From Acanthosoma haemorrhoidale (taxonomy: Eukaryota; Arthropoda; Insecta; Hemiptera; Acanthosomatidae): a stretch of DNA of 64,000 nucleotides. The position numbers and the translations under genes were made by a program. The stretch is taken from assembly GCA_930367205.1 (NCBI GenBank), contig OV884012.1, positions 47,699,239-47,763,238 of the forward strand. Direction: 5' to 3'. Of this stretch, positions 11,571-22,608 are shown one piece after another. The first letter of the stretch is position 1, and the number at the start of each line of letters is the position of its first letter. The notes under the pieces were generated by a model. That model searched no databases, was not told where the DNA came from, and saw only the letters and a program-made list of their open reading frames with translations.

Positions 11571-13490
11571 TTTGACCCAAAATGAATGGAGCCCTATTAT
11601 ATTTTTTTGACTTGAAAAACGAGACTATTTAATTTTGAAAAATATAGATTGATGTAAATATGCCATGAAAAAATACGTCAATGGTCTCTTTTATAATGTT
11701 ACACTAGTGAAATTAATCTGAATTGTAACACTTTGATCATTTTAAACACGAAGCTTGTTGTTGGGGACGTTTGAATCGCTTTATTGTTCCTGAGGAAAGC
11801 AATAAAATGTTCCAATACCATTACAGCAAGCACATCCGTTTTGTGAGTTGCTTTTGAATAAACAGAGAGTAGCTGGAGAAAATAGTTCTCGCGGACGTAT
11901 TTCCATTGGACTAGATCGGTGCCGGCTGAGCGGGGCATTTAATGAATTCTAGTTCCTGCCAGTATGGTTCGGTTATTTGTTCAGCTTGGGGAAACACTCA
12001 TGTGGCATCCGACCACGCCCCTACACTCTAGTTAGGCATAAATAAAAATCCTGCATAAAATTGAATAAATGAATAATGATCCAGCGGAGGCCACGCGCAG
12101 CTCGTACTTCACCCCTATGTAATCAGCCCTCCGTGTATTTTCCATTTCGTATTTATAGGGAACTCGAATATCTGAAATTTATTAGAAGGGAACTAATACA
12201 GTTTCCAAATCCTATCTTTGAGAAATAGCCCATGGATTTTCTCTTCTGTATAACTTTAATGTTTAACAATAGACCAACGTGAGTTCGATAAATGATGATT
12301 TGATTATGTCATACAAATCTGTGGGCTGTTATATAAAATATTTCGAAGAAACCAAAAGTTGATAATGATTCAAAAATGTACATAATATCCTTCCTAATTA
12401 TAATAGTTATTAGTTTTTTGAAAAGTTTCTGACTGATGAAACAGTCCATCCACAGACATCATATGCAGTGTCATTAAAATAAAAATGTTAAGAAATTAAA
12501 TCATCATAAAAACATTTCCTGTCCAGAAAATCGTCACTTTAGTTTAAATTAAATTTGTATGTCTTTATTTTAGGTATTTTAATGGACCTATATCTTTTAT
12601 AACGTGACCCTATATGTAGCAGGAATGATATTCGATTTGCCAAACCTGATCTTCACGACTTACTACTCCGGAAAGACTGATATTATCGCCAAAGTAAAAA
12701 TTATTTAATAGCTTATATGGTGGTTATCTTATGATATAAAGTCATATCCACCCGGGGATCTTTATTACTACTAATTAAATTTTAAACTTACGATTCATAA
12801 CTTAAAAATATTGTAATTATTTATACATAATGACAAATACTTACCTATAACTCTAGACTTCTGGGAGTAGATACATCCATCGCTACTGTCTGGCTCACTC
12901 GATTTGGGGCAACCTGAACAATTAATAATTAATCAAAATAAAGAGTGAATTGTGGAGCAGGAGTTAAGGTTTCGTCCAGTAAATACAGACCTTTGGTATA
13001 CAGCTGAATGTTTTTAAGAAAACAGTAAATAAAATCAAAATCAACACTTAGGAGAAGTCACGTGAAGACATCGAGGAGGTTCCCCCGGCTCCCCAATGAC
13101 AACATCCGGCAGCCCGCGGATAATGAAAGTGTAGCAAAATAAAAACTGCTTGTGCCTAAACAAAAACGTTTGTGTTTAAAAAAGTTGTTAATTTGTCTAT
13201 AACCAACATCTAGAATATAATAGCATAGAATTAGTAATTTTACAAAAGTAGCCTCTTTGAGAGTTTTTGTTTGTTATGTTTGACAGTTGGTATATAAGTA
13301 TAATTATAAGCTCAGAAATACATTTGAAAGCAATCCAATAATACAACATTGGGTACTGATTTATTAACAATTATCTTCGCATCCGCGAAATCTCAGAGAA
13401 TCTTCCCTAGCCAGTCTATCGTTTTGGTTTGAATATATAACTCACTCTATTTCTTCTGGAGTAAATGGAGCCATTTAGGCACTACTGAGT
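11571..13490. other. AT-rich stretch with one unassigned ORF
   Basis: No feature is firmly supported. A minus-strand frame of 79 codons (11938-11699) gives a fairly protein-like composition (LVQWKYVRENYFLQLL, then VLEHFIAFLRNNKAI). It is immediately next to the jockey-like element but matches no family I know. The remainder is A/T-rich. Confidence 0.45.
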
Positions 13491-13496
13491 TAATAG

Positions 13497-13703
13497 TCAC
13501 CTAAAAAAGGTGAGCCAAGTAGCCACATTGCACCGAATAGTAACAAGCAGAGAGCCCGACCGCACTGTTCTAATACCCTCCAAGGATACATTTTTCACCG
13601 CTAATGCTTCCCAGACACCATTAAAAACCCCATAAAATCCAAAGGGAGGCCTAGGAGTGGAGTGGAGGACCGCTTCGAGTTTATACCTCGCCACTTCATG
13701 CAA
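13497..13703 (-). pseudogene. Possible LINE ORF1 fragment
   Basis: The 68-codon minus-strand frame contains FNGVWEALAVKNVSLEGIR followed by TVRSGSLLVTIRC. A 'gcl...v.slrsGsLLvev' pattern is common in the N-terminal part of ORF1 proteins of I-like and related insect LINEs. The remainder (CNVATWLTFFR) diverges and the frame stops. It lies about 150 bp from the family B insertion at 13848-14581, but belongs to a different part of a different element or to an older host copy. The assignment is tentative; a host protein scrap cannot be excluded. Confidence 0.35.
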
Positions 13704-13834
13704 TTGAAAGAGACCTGAGGAGTTATTCCCAGTTCGAGAGCTAATTCTGAATTATCGCTATCGGATAGCTCCTACTTTTAGTAGTATCTTTACTAAGGGT
13801 AGCGTTTGGTTTATGTTGTAGCCAGATGATAGTT

Positions 13835-13847
13835 GGCTCGATTACTG
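13835..13847. repeat. Target-site duplication, left copy
   Basis: GGCTCGATTACTG here is repeated exactly at 14582-14594 and brackets the minus-strand family B LINE insertion. This 13-bp direct repeat is the expected product of target-primed reverse transcription. Confidence 0.85.
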
Positions 13848-14581
13848 ATTGTTAAAAATTCCTTTATTGTGCTATAATCACAAGGCAATAAGTAATTAAG
13901 ATAAATGCACTCATTCATACCATATTTACAATTCGTCATTCACTCGCTCATTCATACAATATTTACAGACAGCCCAGAGGTCTCCCAAGTCCACATGCGA
14001 AGAGAAAGCGGAGTCTTGGGAAATCCCCCACGCCCCTCGGTCAGCCGCGTCACCGGGTACTAGCCAGTGGAGGCTGACCAAGAGCGTGAGAGCTATAGAC
14101 GCTCAGGACATGATTGGAGAAACTGGCCATTGCCTGGTCTCCCACTATCACGCGTTTATAGCAGTTCATGTGGCCACTGCCGTTTAAGCATCCGAGGAGG
14201 ATTATAGGGATGAGTGGCGCAGTGCAATGACTGTGCTACAGGATTAGGGTGGTTGGAAAGGCTACTGTGGAATTTCATAAACTTGGAAAGGGATGAGTTC
14301 TAGAATGTAGGGTATATTAAGGTCGTTATGAAGGGTTTTGTTGCTGACATAATAAGGGGAATTTACTATTGTTCTCAGGACTTTTGATTGAAAGGATACG
14401 CTTGATGTTCGACTTTTTTGCTGTCCCCCATAGCTCTATTCCGTATGTCCAGATTGGTTTAAGTACAACTTTGTAGATTAGTAGTTTATTTTATATTGAG
14501 AGATGGGATGTCCTTTGAAGTAGTCGTCCGTATGTGGGTTCCAGGTCAGTCGTTTGTCAAGATGGAAGCCTAAGTACCGTA
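13848..14581 (-). mobile_element. Non-LTR retrotransposon family B, 5'-truncated insertion
   Basis: This 734-bp minus-strand insertion has perfect 13-bp flanking direct repeats. From its 5' end (14581) it encodes reverse transcriptase C-terminal motifs (LDKRLTWNPH, then VLRTIVNSPYYVSNKTLHND, then SNHPNPVAQSLHC and NPPRMLKRQWP). A GC-rich 3' UTR follows, and an A/T-rich tail ends near 13848. The same motifs and 3' UTR recur in the plus-strand copy at 47289-48290. Frames change several times and stops are present, so it is non-coding now. Part of the segment between the LTW and GTAKK regions is missing compared with typical ORF2 proteins. Confidence 0.85.
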
Positions 14582-14594
14582 GGCTCGATTACTG
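14582..14594. repeat. Target-site duplication, right copy
   Basis: This is the exact 13-bp partner of 13835-13847 and marks the 5' truncation point of the family B insertion. Confidence 0.85.
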
Positions 14595-16945
14595 CTGAAG
14601 TCATATTAGTTGCAATTTATCTCATAGCGAAGTGTATAAAGGTTTGCTAATTGGATTGGGGGGGGGATATTATAGCAGATACTAACATACACAAGTACAG
14701 TCAAACCCTGGTTGGCATGATGTAGGTGTCTTGTGGTAATTGACATAGTACAGACATATATACGTATCATATGTCGCCTATTTATGTATATTAAATAACC
14801 TACTTTTATAATCTTTCTAATTGTTTTTGATATGGTAGGTCTCGATCTAAGCTTTTAATCAAACATAGCAAAAATAATTTTCAATGCATTTAGTTGAATT
14901 GGCGCATAACTTGTCGTTTTCCTAAATTTTAGAGTAAATTTTATTGAAAGCATCCAAGTAAGACGCATAGCATGGAATTATTTGTCTAGTTAGGTGCACC
15001 AGCATATAAGTTACACTTGTCAAGATAGTCCCATTTATCAGCTACCATTCAATAACTGATATCGGTAGTGATAACGCGATAAAAATATAACTGTAACTCT
15101 TTATCCATGTATATAGAATTAGCCTGTTATGTTTAGTTTATATGTTCTTACTGGTTAATAGTATCCCTATATACTACCTCTAATATAATTATAATTTTCT
15201 AAGAAAAACTATACAATCACACTATATATTTAAAAATAGCCAAAATATTTCACGCTATAAACCATTCACACAGAGTGACTACTTAAATCCCAACTTAAAA
15301 TCTGATATATTCAATACTTCAACGAAAGCAAGTTTCCACTTTTCAGGCATGAACACAATATTGCTTAAAATAATATGTACGAATATATACAGCGAAACAC
15401 AGTCCAGTAAAACACTCATCAAGGAGAGTTCAGAGGATTTTGCACTATTAATTTGGGCATTTGACCAACAGTGATACATAGATGCCCTACTGAACTCCCA
15501 ATAATGCAATTACACATGCAGTCGATGATTAGTCGATCATGTTTAATGCTCATTATAACATAAAAAATCATTCGTTTAGTTAAGTTAGAAAAATTAATCC
15601 CAGACTACTCAAAATTTATCGAAATCTACAATAATGATAATAAATAATTATGCTAATACTTCAACAATTTTTTATTAACAGAAGAAGTTATATGATATGA
15701 AGGATTCCACTCCAAAAGCTATTTATTATTATTATTGTATTTATATACGATGACCCTTACTAAAATAGTTTAGTGGTTTTTTTTGCTATTGTAATAACAA
15801 AAATGATATGTATTTATGTTTTAATTGCTTAACGGTAAGCTTTTTTTTTTTTGAATTGTTAACACATATTATAAATCTAGGATTTATAACATTTCATAAA
15901 TAAGTGCTGCTTCAGAGCAGATTTTTTCTTTAAAAGTACCGAAACTATAAACTAGCTTCACTACTTACTTACCAAAGCACGGCCTAAGGAATAAATAAGT
16001 TACATCGTTAAAATCTGAAAATAAAAACTTTAGATATTGGTGTATAATATGCAGCTGATTCTTGACCCCAATACTGAAATCATAAAAGGTAAGTTTTTAA
16101 TGCAATTGCGAATAGTTTCCTTCAAATATTTTTATTGTCTATTGGCATGAGAGATATGAAGTAATTTAGACGATGAGAAATATGTGTGTATGGAAATTTG
16201 TACGCAAATACCGATAAGTTTATATTAGGGTAGTATGACCCTCTTCTACCTCCTGTTGAGTTGTGAACGTTCGTTATGAAGAGTCTAATCTACGAAATTA
16301 TGTAAAAAAAACTTTCATCCCTGGTCGGTCTTCCTTGGGTGTTCCATGACGCCCCGTACTACTCTTGCTTTTTTTTTTTTACTCTACACTTGTTGACTCT
16401 CTTGCTGTTAGCAACTTTTTTTCTTCAGTAGCGATACCCTTATTCCCAGACTTCATTTTTCACCAACCGTTGGAAGTGATCTAGTTTTTTTTAGGGCAAC
16501 CAGTTTTCCTTTTGCTTGCTTAAGGAAGAAAAGAGTTTACCTAAAGGGAAGAAGAGTTCTCCAGGATCATAAACTGACACGAATTCTCAAATGAGGAAGA
16601 AGGAAAAGATCAGCAGCCTGTTTGTCAATTTAACCTGGTGTAATGTAATGTGCGCCTGCTAATTTCCTTCCTCACGGAAAGACGTGCACCAACGCTGGTG
16701 CCTAGTGGTGGTTTAAATCAGTCTTAACTGCCACTCTTCTAGGCTCTCCATTCATCTTAGATAACTCTTTAGAACAGCTAGTTGATTGGTATCATCGGTT
16801 TTTAATGGCTTTGACTGATGCAGATTGATTTTGAAGAGTTTGAAATAGCATAATTTCTTTTGTGGTTGCTTATATTATTATATCAAGCTTGAGAAAATAC
16901 TTTTTTGTATCAATCCACCATACTATTTCTATTTAGTTTATTATT
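14595..16945. other. AT-rich non-genic stretch
   Basis: No supported gene. A minus-strand frame of 76 codons (15509-15279) is unrecognised. Poly(T) runs occur near 15780, 15840 and 16370. A poly(G) run of nine lies at about 14660. Confidence 0.55.
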
Positions 16946-17360
16946 GGAGAGGAGGGAAGGGAAGAGAGACGAGCTCGGGACAGCTGGGCTCAATACACCT
17001 TCCTTCAATGAAGACACTGATGTATTGTTAGACAATATAAATTAATATTTAGTTTATAACTTTAATGCAATCATTCATGATATCATTCATTCTGTTTCAT
17101 TTCATTTATTTTTTCAGTCATGTAAATACAAAACTTTTGTCATAGGTAATTCTATTTTATAAAGATAAATTTTGTATTACATGACTGAAAATATAAATGA
17201 AATCAACTAGAATGATTGAAGTGATGGATGACTACATTAAACTTATAAACTAAATAATAATACTCGTATACTGTCTCACAATGCATCTGTTTTTACATTG
17301 AAGGAAGGTATATCGAACTCAGCTGTCCCGAACTCGTTTCACTTCTCTTTCCTCCTCTGA
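16946..17360. repeat. 415-bp foldback (inverted) repeat, MITE-like
   Basis: The left half (16946 to about 17140) and the right half (about 17155 to 17360) are imperfect reverse complements. The outer tips carry 'ggagaggaggga' and 'tttcctcctctg'. The next block is 'cgggacagctg' against 'cagctgtcccg', then 'ccttccttcaatg' against 'cattgaaggaagg', and near the centre 'cagtcatgtaa' against 'ttacatgactg'. The loop is only about 20-40 bp. There is no coding capacity. A structure of this kind fits a foldback-type non-autonomous DNA transposon or a tandemly inverted duplication. A transcript would form a long hairpin. No clear target-site duplication was seen. Confidence 0.75.
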
Positions 17361-18797
17361 TCTGATTCCTCCCCATCCTCATCCTTCCCATGAAAGATAA
17401 TCTCTGTTTCACATTTGCCTCGAACATTCCTTGAGCATACCTGTCTTCAGACCTCCGTGTCAAGAAGGGTGTACTTTTAACTCACTCTCTGTTCCCAGAA
17501 AAGGTTTTTATGATCCCACATCCTATACTGCGTAAGCTAACGTAAGCTAATCCTATAACTCTATACTAATTATGCAGAATATAATTTCTATATAAATATT
17601 CACATATTTCTATGATAATGATAACTGTATGAAACAATAACAATCTGCTCTTTAGATATTATTCAACTAGGTACGACAGTAACTGTGAGTGACTGTAACT
17701 GGTGGTGAAGAGATAGTGTGAGGGTAACAGGCTTGAAATTTAAAATAAATACCTAAATGCCTATCATAAAATAAATGCCTGAACATCAAATAAAGCGAGG
17801 ATCTGCTTCAATCCCCAAGGAGGGTTATTGGGATAGTTCGTGCTAACATGGATTTGGTCGGACGGATAATTGTTCGTGAAATTATAAAACTTTGAATGTA
17901 ATATTGGGTATAGGGTGTGTGACGGATTTCGAAACTGAAAGCTTAATTCACCGTGCGTCTGTTAAATATTCACAGGTTGCGACAGGGTGTAAATGAATAG
18001 AAATTTTATGTTTAACAGTACTTTAATCAATTGAAAATATTTGATTCTAAAATAACGTTATAGCTAAAATGAAGTGAAGAAATGAAGTAAGAAGTGAAGA
18101 TCTTCAAAGGATTAATAAAAGAGACAAGAAACAAAATACTGATAGTCTTAAACCTATCAAGTGAAGTTTCTGGGCCCAAAATGCTTATAAATTGTTCTTA
18201 TTTAAAACATGAAGGCTAGAGTCCCATAGTCGCTTGATGACGGCGTCTAGACCAGGACTGTGTATGGTGACTGTCCTCACGTCTGACACTCCGCTGTGTA
18301 AGATATGGTAAAGTTTCTGGAATAGGTGTCAAGCATAGGGTCGATGAGGTTTCTCAATGGGTGACCACCTGGTGCAAACTCAACATCCACTACAGACGCG
18401 ATGAGGGTGGCAATGCGCAGATGAATGATGTCTGAAGGATCTGAAGGCCGACTAGACACGAGGATTCCTAAAGCTCCAGGCAAAGAGTGCTGGTTTCCAG
18501 GTTACCCAGTCAAAAGTCTTCATGTTGCTAGGTTACATACTTCTCACCTGACACTGGTTAATAATTCACTGGGGCCAGAACAAGGTGTATTAATGTTCGT
18601 TAACTATCGATCTCACGAATTGAAAGGATCGTATGCACAGGGTTTGCTGAATCTCCTTCAAAGTCAAGGTCATATGTAATTAGTATGATTATTGTTGAAA
18701 TGTGGTGTTCTATGTAGACGTGTGTGTTTTTGTTTGTCTGCATAGCCGATTGAGTTTTGTCATTTGTCATTTTATTTTATTAAGTCTTCATTTGAAC
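17361..18797. other. Non-genic stretch
   Basis: Nothing is firmly supported. A GC-richer part at 18200-18680 holds overlapping open frames on both strands (18277-18483 minus, 18425-18679 plus) with no recognised motif. A short tandem duplication (gtaagctaac/gtaagctaat) lies near 17532-17555. Confidence 0.5.
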
Positions 18798-19116
18798 TGT
18801 TGCGACATCAAGAGCAGTAGAGAGTAGAGGCCCATCCTGGACATGAGCACGAGCCCATGGGCAGTCAGCAGTGTCCTTAAAATGGGCGGGCAGGAGGCTG
18901 TCCGGGTTAGTGCCGGGTCGGTACAGCGTATACGGGCACAATAAAGACGGTCAAATAGTACGCCGTTCGAGAGTCGGTTTTATTCTTTCGCATCCTCTAC
19001 GGCTTAATGCTTATTGCTGGGTCTTGCTTACTGCCTGGGCCAAGTTGCGCCCCATTCCCTCGTTTTCTTCTTCACTTCTAACTGTTTTAGCTATTTATAG
19101 ATCCGTCAGTCACACA
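18798..19116 (+). repeat. Possible LTR (solo) of an LTR retrotransposon
   Basis: The 319-bp segment starts TGTTGCGACA and ends AGTCACACA, so it has the TGT...ACA ends expected of an LTR. It is GC-richer than its flanks and contains an AATAAA signal near 18941. It is followed by 'ttacgtggtgtggg', which resembles the spacer and primer-binding region after a 5' LTR. I see no internal gag/pol and no second copy in the window, and the flanking 4-5 bp are not duplicated. It could equally be another GC-rich inserted fragment. Confidence 0.3.
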
Positions 19117-20118
19117 TTACGTGGTGTGGGAAAATAATATTGAAAGCCTCTCATAATTACCATGCTGTCTAAAAAGTTGAGCAAGATCTCATATCCAAGA
19201 AGCAGAATTATATTTAACTAATCTTTCCATACAAAAATTATAATTCTTTTATCGTTTTTAGGAAATGTCCGCAAGGTAGTGGCATCTTCATAATTAACAC
19301 TAGACACCATTCAAGCTCAAATAAAGGACGAATATATACTTTACAGACTTATTCTCCTTATCAACATAACGAAATACGTTCATATTAACAAGTCACTTCA
19401 TTAGCAAGTCCCAGCTGGAAAATATTTTGCCTACATTCGAGGTCGATTGAGCCGAAATTTCTAGAAAGTTAATTAAGGAGATATATTGACAGTTTTATGT
19501 GGGATTTGAGCTGTTTAATCGAACAAAACTGCCCCCAAGACCGAAATGCATTAGTTTTTTATAAGTGGATACAAAAACTATTTTTTAATGTATGGTGTGC
19601 AATAACTTTGTTAAATTGATAAAAAATTTAAATTGAAACTTGTAAAGAATTTGATTTTTTATCCCAGACTTCTTAAAATAGTGAATAGAGAAATAGTGAG
19701 TGTTCTAAAGGAGGAAAGATAGACGGATCTTAGGAAAGGATTATTAAAGGTAACTCAAGCAAATTCACTTGGTGTGGGGGACATTAATCCCCGTGGGAGC
19801 TTAGGACATTCAATTATTATATCAATATACAATGAGTATTATGTGTTATAGAAATTGTTTAAAATGAGTTATTAACTTTAATAAACCAGTAGTTTTGGCG
19901 TAGAAAAAGGAGTTTATGTATCGTTTTTATTTGTATCTTTCCCAACCAATTTACCCGGTTATAAATTGGTGCAGGCTAGCTGATAAGTCTTCCATAATTC
20001 TTTCCAGGTTCCTAACTTCCCGTTCCCTGATTTCTCAACCTCTTCCAAAGGAAAATTTCCTATTTCCCGGTAGTTACGGGGGTGTTACAGAACCATCTGC
20101 ATTTCACAGAAATAGTAA
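19117..20118. other. AT-rich non-genic stretch
   Basis: No supported feature. The frame at 19916-20191 runs into the family B tail and is not a gene. Confidence 0.55.
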
Positions 20119-20119
20119 A

Positions 20120-20192
20120 TTTTTTTTTTTTTTTAGAATCGATACCTTTATTGTGCTAAAATTACAATCTGCCTTGCTAGGCAATAAGTAAC
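20120..20192 (-). mobile_element. Family B LINE 3' tail, severely 5'-truncated
   Basis: A poly(T) run (20120-20134), which is the poly(A) tail on the minus strand, is followed by 'cctttattgtgctaaaattacaatctgcc' split by single differences from the other B copies, then 'aggcaataagtaa'. This matches the extreme 3' end of the family B elements at 13848-14581 and 47289-48290. Only about 75 bp survive. No flanking duplication could be identified. Confidence 0.75.
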
Positions 20193-22030
20193 CTTGCGCA
20201 GTTGAAATCTGGGTAAAATATTTCGCCTCCTAGCCACAACTCACTAACGAAGGACTTATTTTATTATTTTTATAAGGGGAAAACTCGTGTAAAATGTGGT
20301 GGATTTTTCCTGTGGATTCTAGTATTGAGGTTAAAGGTGCGGTACTATCATCTGACAGTTGGCATGTACATACATACATATATTTACTGCAATATGAGCG
20401 GTATAGCTAGGTCCCGAACCTCTTTAAATTATCCTGATTGGCTGCTTATCACACAATAAAGGGATATATGAAAACAGATACTTATCCCTTCATAGGAATC
20501 TTGGTAGCTAATTTGGAAAATTGGGTAAAAAGTCTAATTAATAGTTAATCACTGAGTTATTTATAAGTAAGATGACGATTTGCATACACTTGCTGATAAT
20601 TGTGGTTTATGCAATAATAAATAGCCTTGGACCGTAAATATATGGATAATACTGGACTAAGAAATGCACGCTCAGAGTTAGTTTGTTTCTCCACCCATCT
20701 CAAAAAATGACTGTATTACAGAAAATATTAGCTATTAGATCAAAGAAAACTCTTAATAGAAAAAAAAATTCCGCCATCTACGGATCGGAAAAAAAACACT
20801 TTCTGATTCATTTCAAAACCCAGTCTTCATTCATTTCATCCAACTCGAGACGATTTTCTTTTAGAAAAAAAACCCAGATAAAAACAAAAAATCAAGCCAA
20901 CCCACTGAGTAAGGTGACTTGGGCGTAAAAATGGTCATCTAACTCCTACTGCTACTGGGCATAGAATTGAACAATTAAGAATAGCTTACAACCTCTGCGT
21001 AATTAATGCTCCTTTCCAATAAACCCGAGTTTAAATAAATTTTAAGCCTTAAAAAAAAAAGTAATTAAGAGCTTATGTTCTTAAAAAACTAATTAAGAAG
21101 CACTGGGGAGCAACAGTTTAAATTGGGCGATGGACTTTTATAAGTTCTAGTAGCTTAATAAAAAACTTAATATCAAGCTAATTTTTTCTCTTTTTATGGC
21201 TTTGTAATGATATCACATTCTGCTCTTGGGAAACATCTAGGGAAGTTTTGATGCTTCTGCTGCTTACACTAAATTATTGATCTAATTTCTACAAACTCTA
21301 AATATTAAACAAATATAACATAAACTAGCTTATGCGTCATTTAAAGGTTATAAGCGTAATGAGATAAACGATAGTACATAAACATGTTATGTTTATGTAT
21401 CGTTATTGGTAGGATTTCAATAAGTGTAAATTTATTTGTTATGAATCCACTCTCACAAAAGACATAATATCTACGAGTCTGTTAGAATTGAATTCTCAAG
21501 CATAATTATTATGTTTCATTAGTTCAAAAATTCACCAATCATGCATGTCATTTGTATTACAGGATGTACTTCAGCCAGATTCCTGTTTTATAGTGCCGTT
21601 CACTTCTCTGGTTGTGGTTCCATTTCACAATTGAAAATAAATTAATAAATTATCATCATATAATAATATGCAGATGATCATGCCTTTAATTAAGGGTTGC
21701 GTTTAATTTGCGATACAATTTGTATAACCTCCTATAATTCCTTTAATCTTGTTTTAATCCTTTGGGGGATCGAAAGAAACTTCCAAGTAAAAGTTTATGT
21801 CTCTCTGATTGAGGCGTAAACTTGAAATATGGAAATTAAACGATTGCACAACAAAAAATTTAGGCAGTGTAAAACTAGTTTGCTAGCCTTAGCGTAAAAG
21901 GATCCAGCGTAATCTTCTACCAGTGTAATCATTGTGCGAAGAAAGCTTAGGAAGCATGCTGGTGAGTATTAAAAGAAAGTTTTTACGTCGTTGATGTCCG
22001 TAAACCACTCAACAAAATAAGCATTAAAGT
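20193..22030. other. AT-rich non-genic stretch
   Basis: No supported gene. A lysine/serine-rich open frame at 20683-20928 reflects A-rich sequence. The only structured element I see is the palindrome near 21368-21404. Confidence 0.55.
21368..21404. repeat. Near-perfect palindrome (hairpin)
   Basis: The arms 'acataaacat' and 'atgtttatgt' meet around a 2-4 bp centre and extend outward as 'acgata' and 'tatcgt', with a 2-base bulge (gt) on the left arm. The total is about 37 bp. It could form a cruciform or RNA hairpin. No gene context gives it a role. Confidence 0.6.
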
Positions 22031-22324
22031 ATGTCTGGTACTGAGAGAACACAACGTCTTGCTATGGCTAGGCGAGTAGAAAGAGTAGGGACTCACATAG
22101 TGCCAAAAATCTACCACCCTCTGGAGACCCTGACTGGCTTTAGGCCTTGTACTCACCAGTATACAAAGTCACAAAGTTGGGCGATTTTCGTATCTAGCCT
22201 GGCAAAACAAATTCCCGTCTATAGAGACGCTTTTAAGACAAAATCGCAGAAAGTTTGTATTCGGTTTGAAATGGGAAACGTGAGACAAATCTTAGACTAT
22301 ATAGCGCAAAATTTCGTCGTGTAA
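22031..22324 (+). CDS. Unrecognised 97-codon ORF upstream of MADF remnant
   Basis: An ATG-started open frame of 97 codons encodes a basic, soluble-looking peptide (starts MSGTERTQRLAMARRVERVG; near its end VCIRFEMGNVRQILDYIAQN). There is no signal peptide or membrane segment. I recognise no family. Its composition is less A/T-biased than flanking DNA, and it lies about 110 bp upstream of a decayed MADF domain on the same strand. It could therefore be part of the same transposon or a processed gene copy. It could also be a chance frame. No function is proposed. Confidence 0.25.
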   Translation: MSGTERTQRLAMARRVERVGTHIVPKIYHPLETLTGFRPCTHQYTKSQSWAIFVSSLAKQIPVYRDAFKTKSQKVCIRFEMGNVRQILDYIAQNFVV

Positions 22325-22430
22325 AGGTTTTGGCAGACATCATCGCCAGTTATTATCTTTGAGTGAGAACCCTTCGTCGTTTTTTTATTGTTTTGTTTTT
22401 CTTATCAAATTGTGGTCTACGGAAATAGTG

Positions 22431-22608
22431 CTGCGATTTATTGCGAATTTTCACGTGGCATCATGATTGTGGGAAGTTATTAATCCCGAATATAAAAATC
22501 GAGTGAAAAAGAAAATGCTGCGATATCCCTACCAAAAAGTACGAGGCGTCATTGAGTGATTTAGAAAAAACTATTAACAATTTAAAAACAGCCTTTCATC
22601 GGGAGAAT
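22431..22608 (+). pseudogene. MADF-type DNA-binding domain remnant
   Basis: The plus-strand frame reads LRFIANFHVAS, a TGA stop (22464-22466), then LWEVINPEYKNRVKKKML. After a frameshift it continues SLSDLEKTINNLKTAFHREN. This reproduces the MADF pattern: an N-terminal 'FI..h..LW', then 'NPxYKNRxKK', then 'lkkKinnLRtaFrRE'. MADF domains bind DNA in insect transcription factors and in accessory proteins of PIF/Harbinger transposons. The stop and the frameshift make this a pseudogene. Whether it derived from a host gene or a transposon cannot be told here. Confidence 0.6.

Noticed and set aside
20120..20192. Target-site duplication around the family B tail (agtaa-like matches)
   Set aside because: The matching bases belong to the element's own 3' sequence in other copies.
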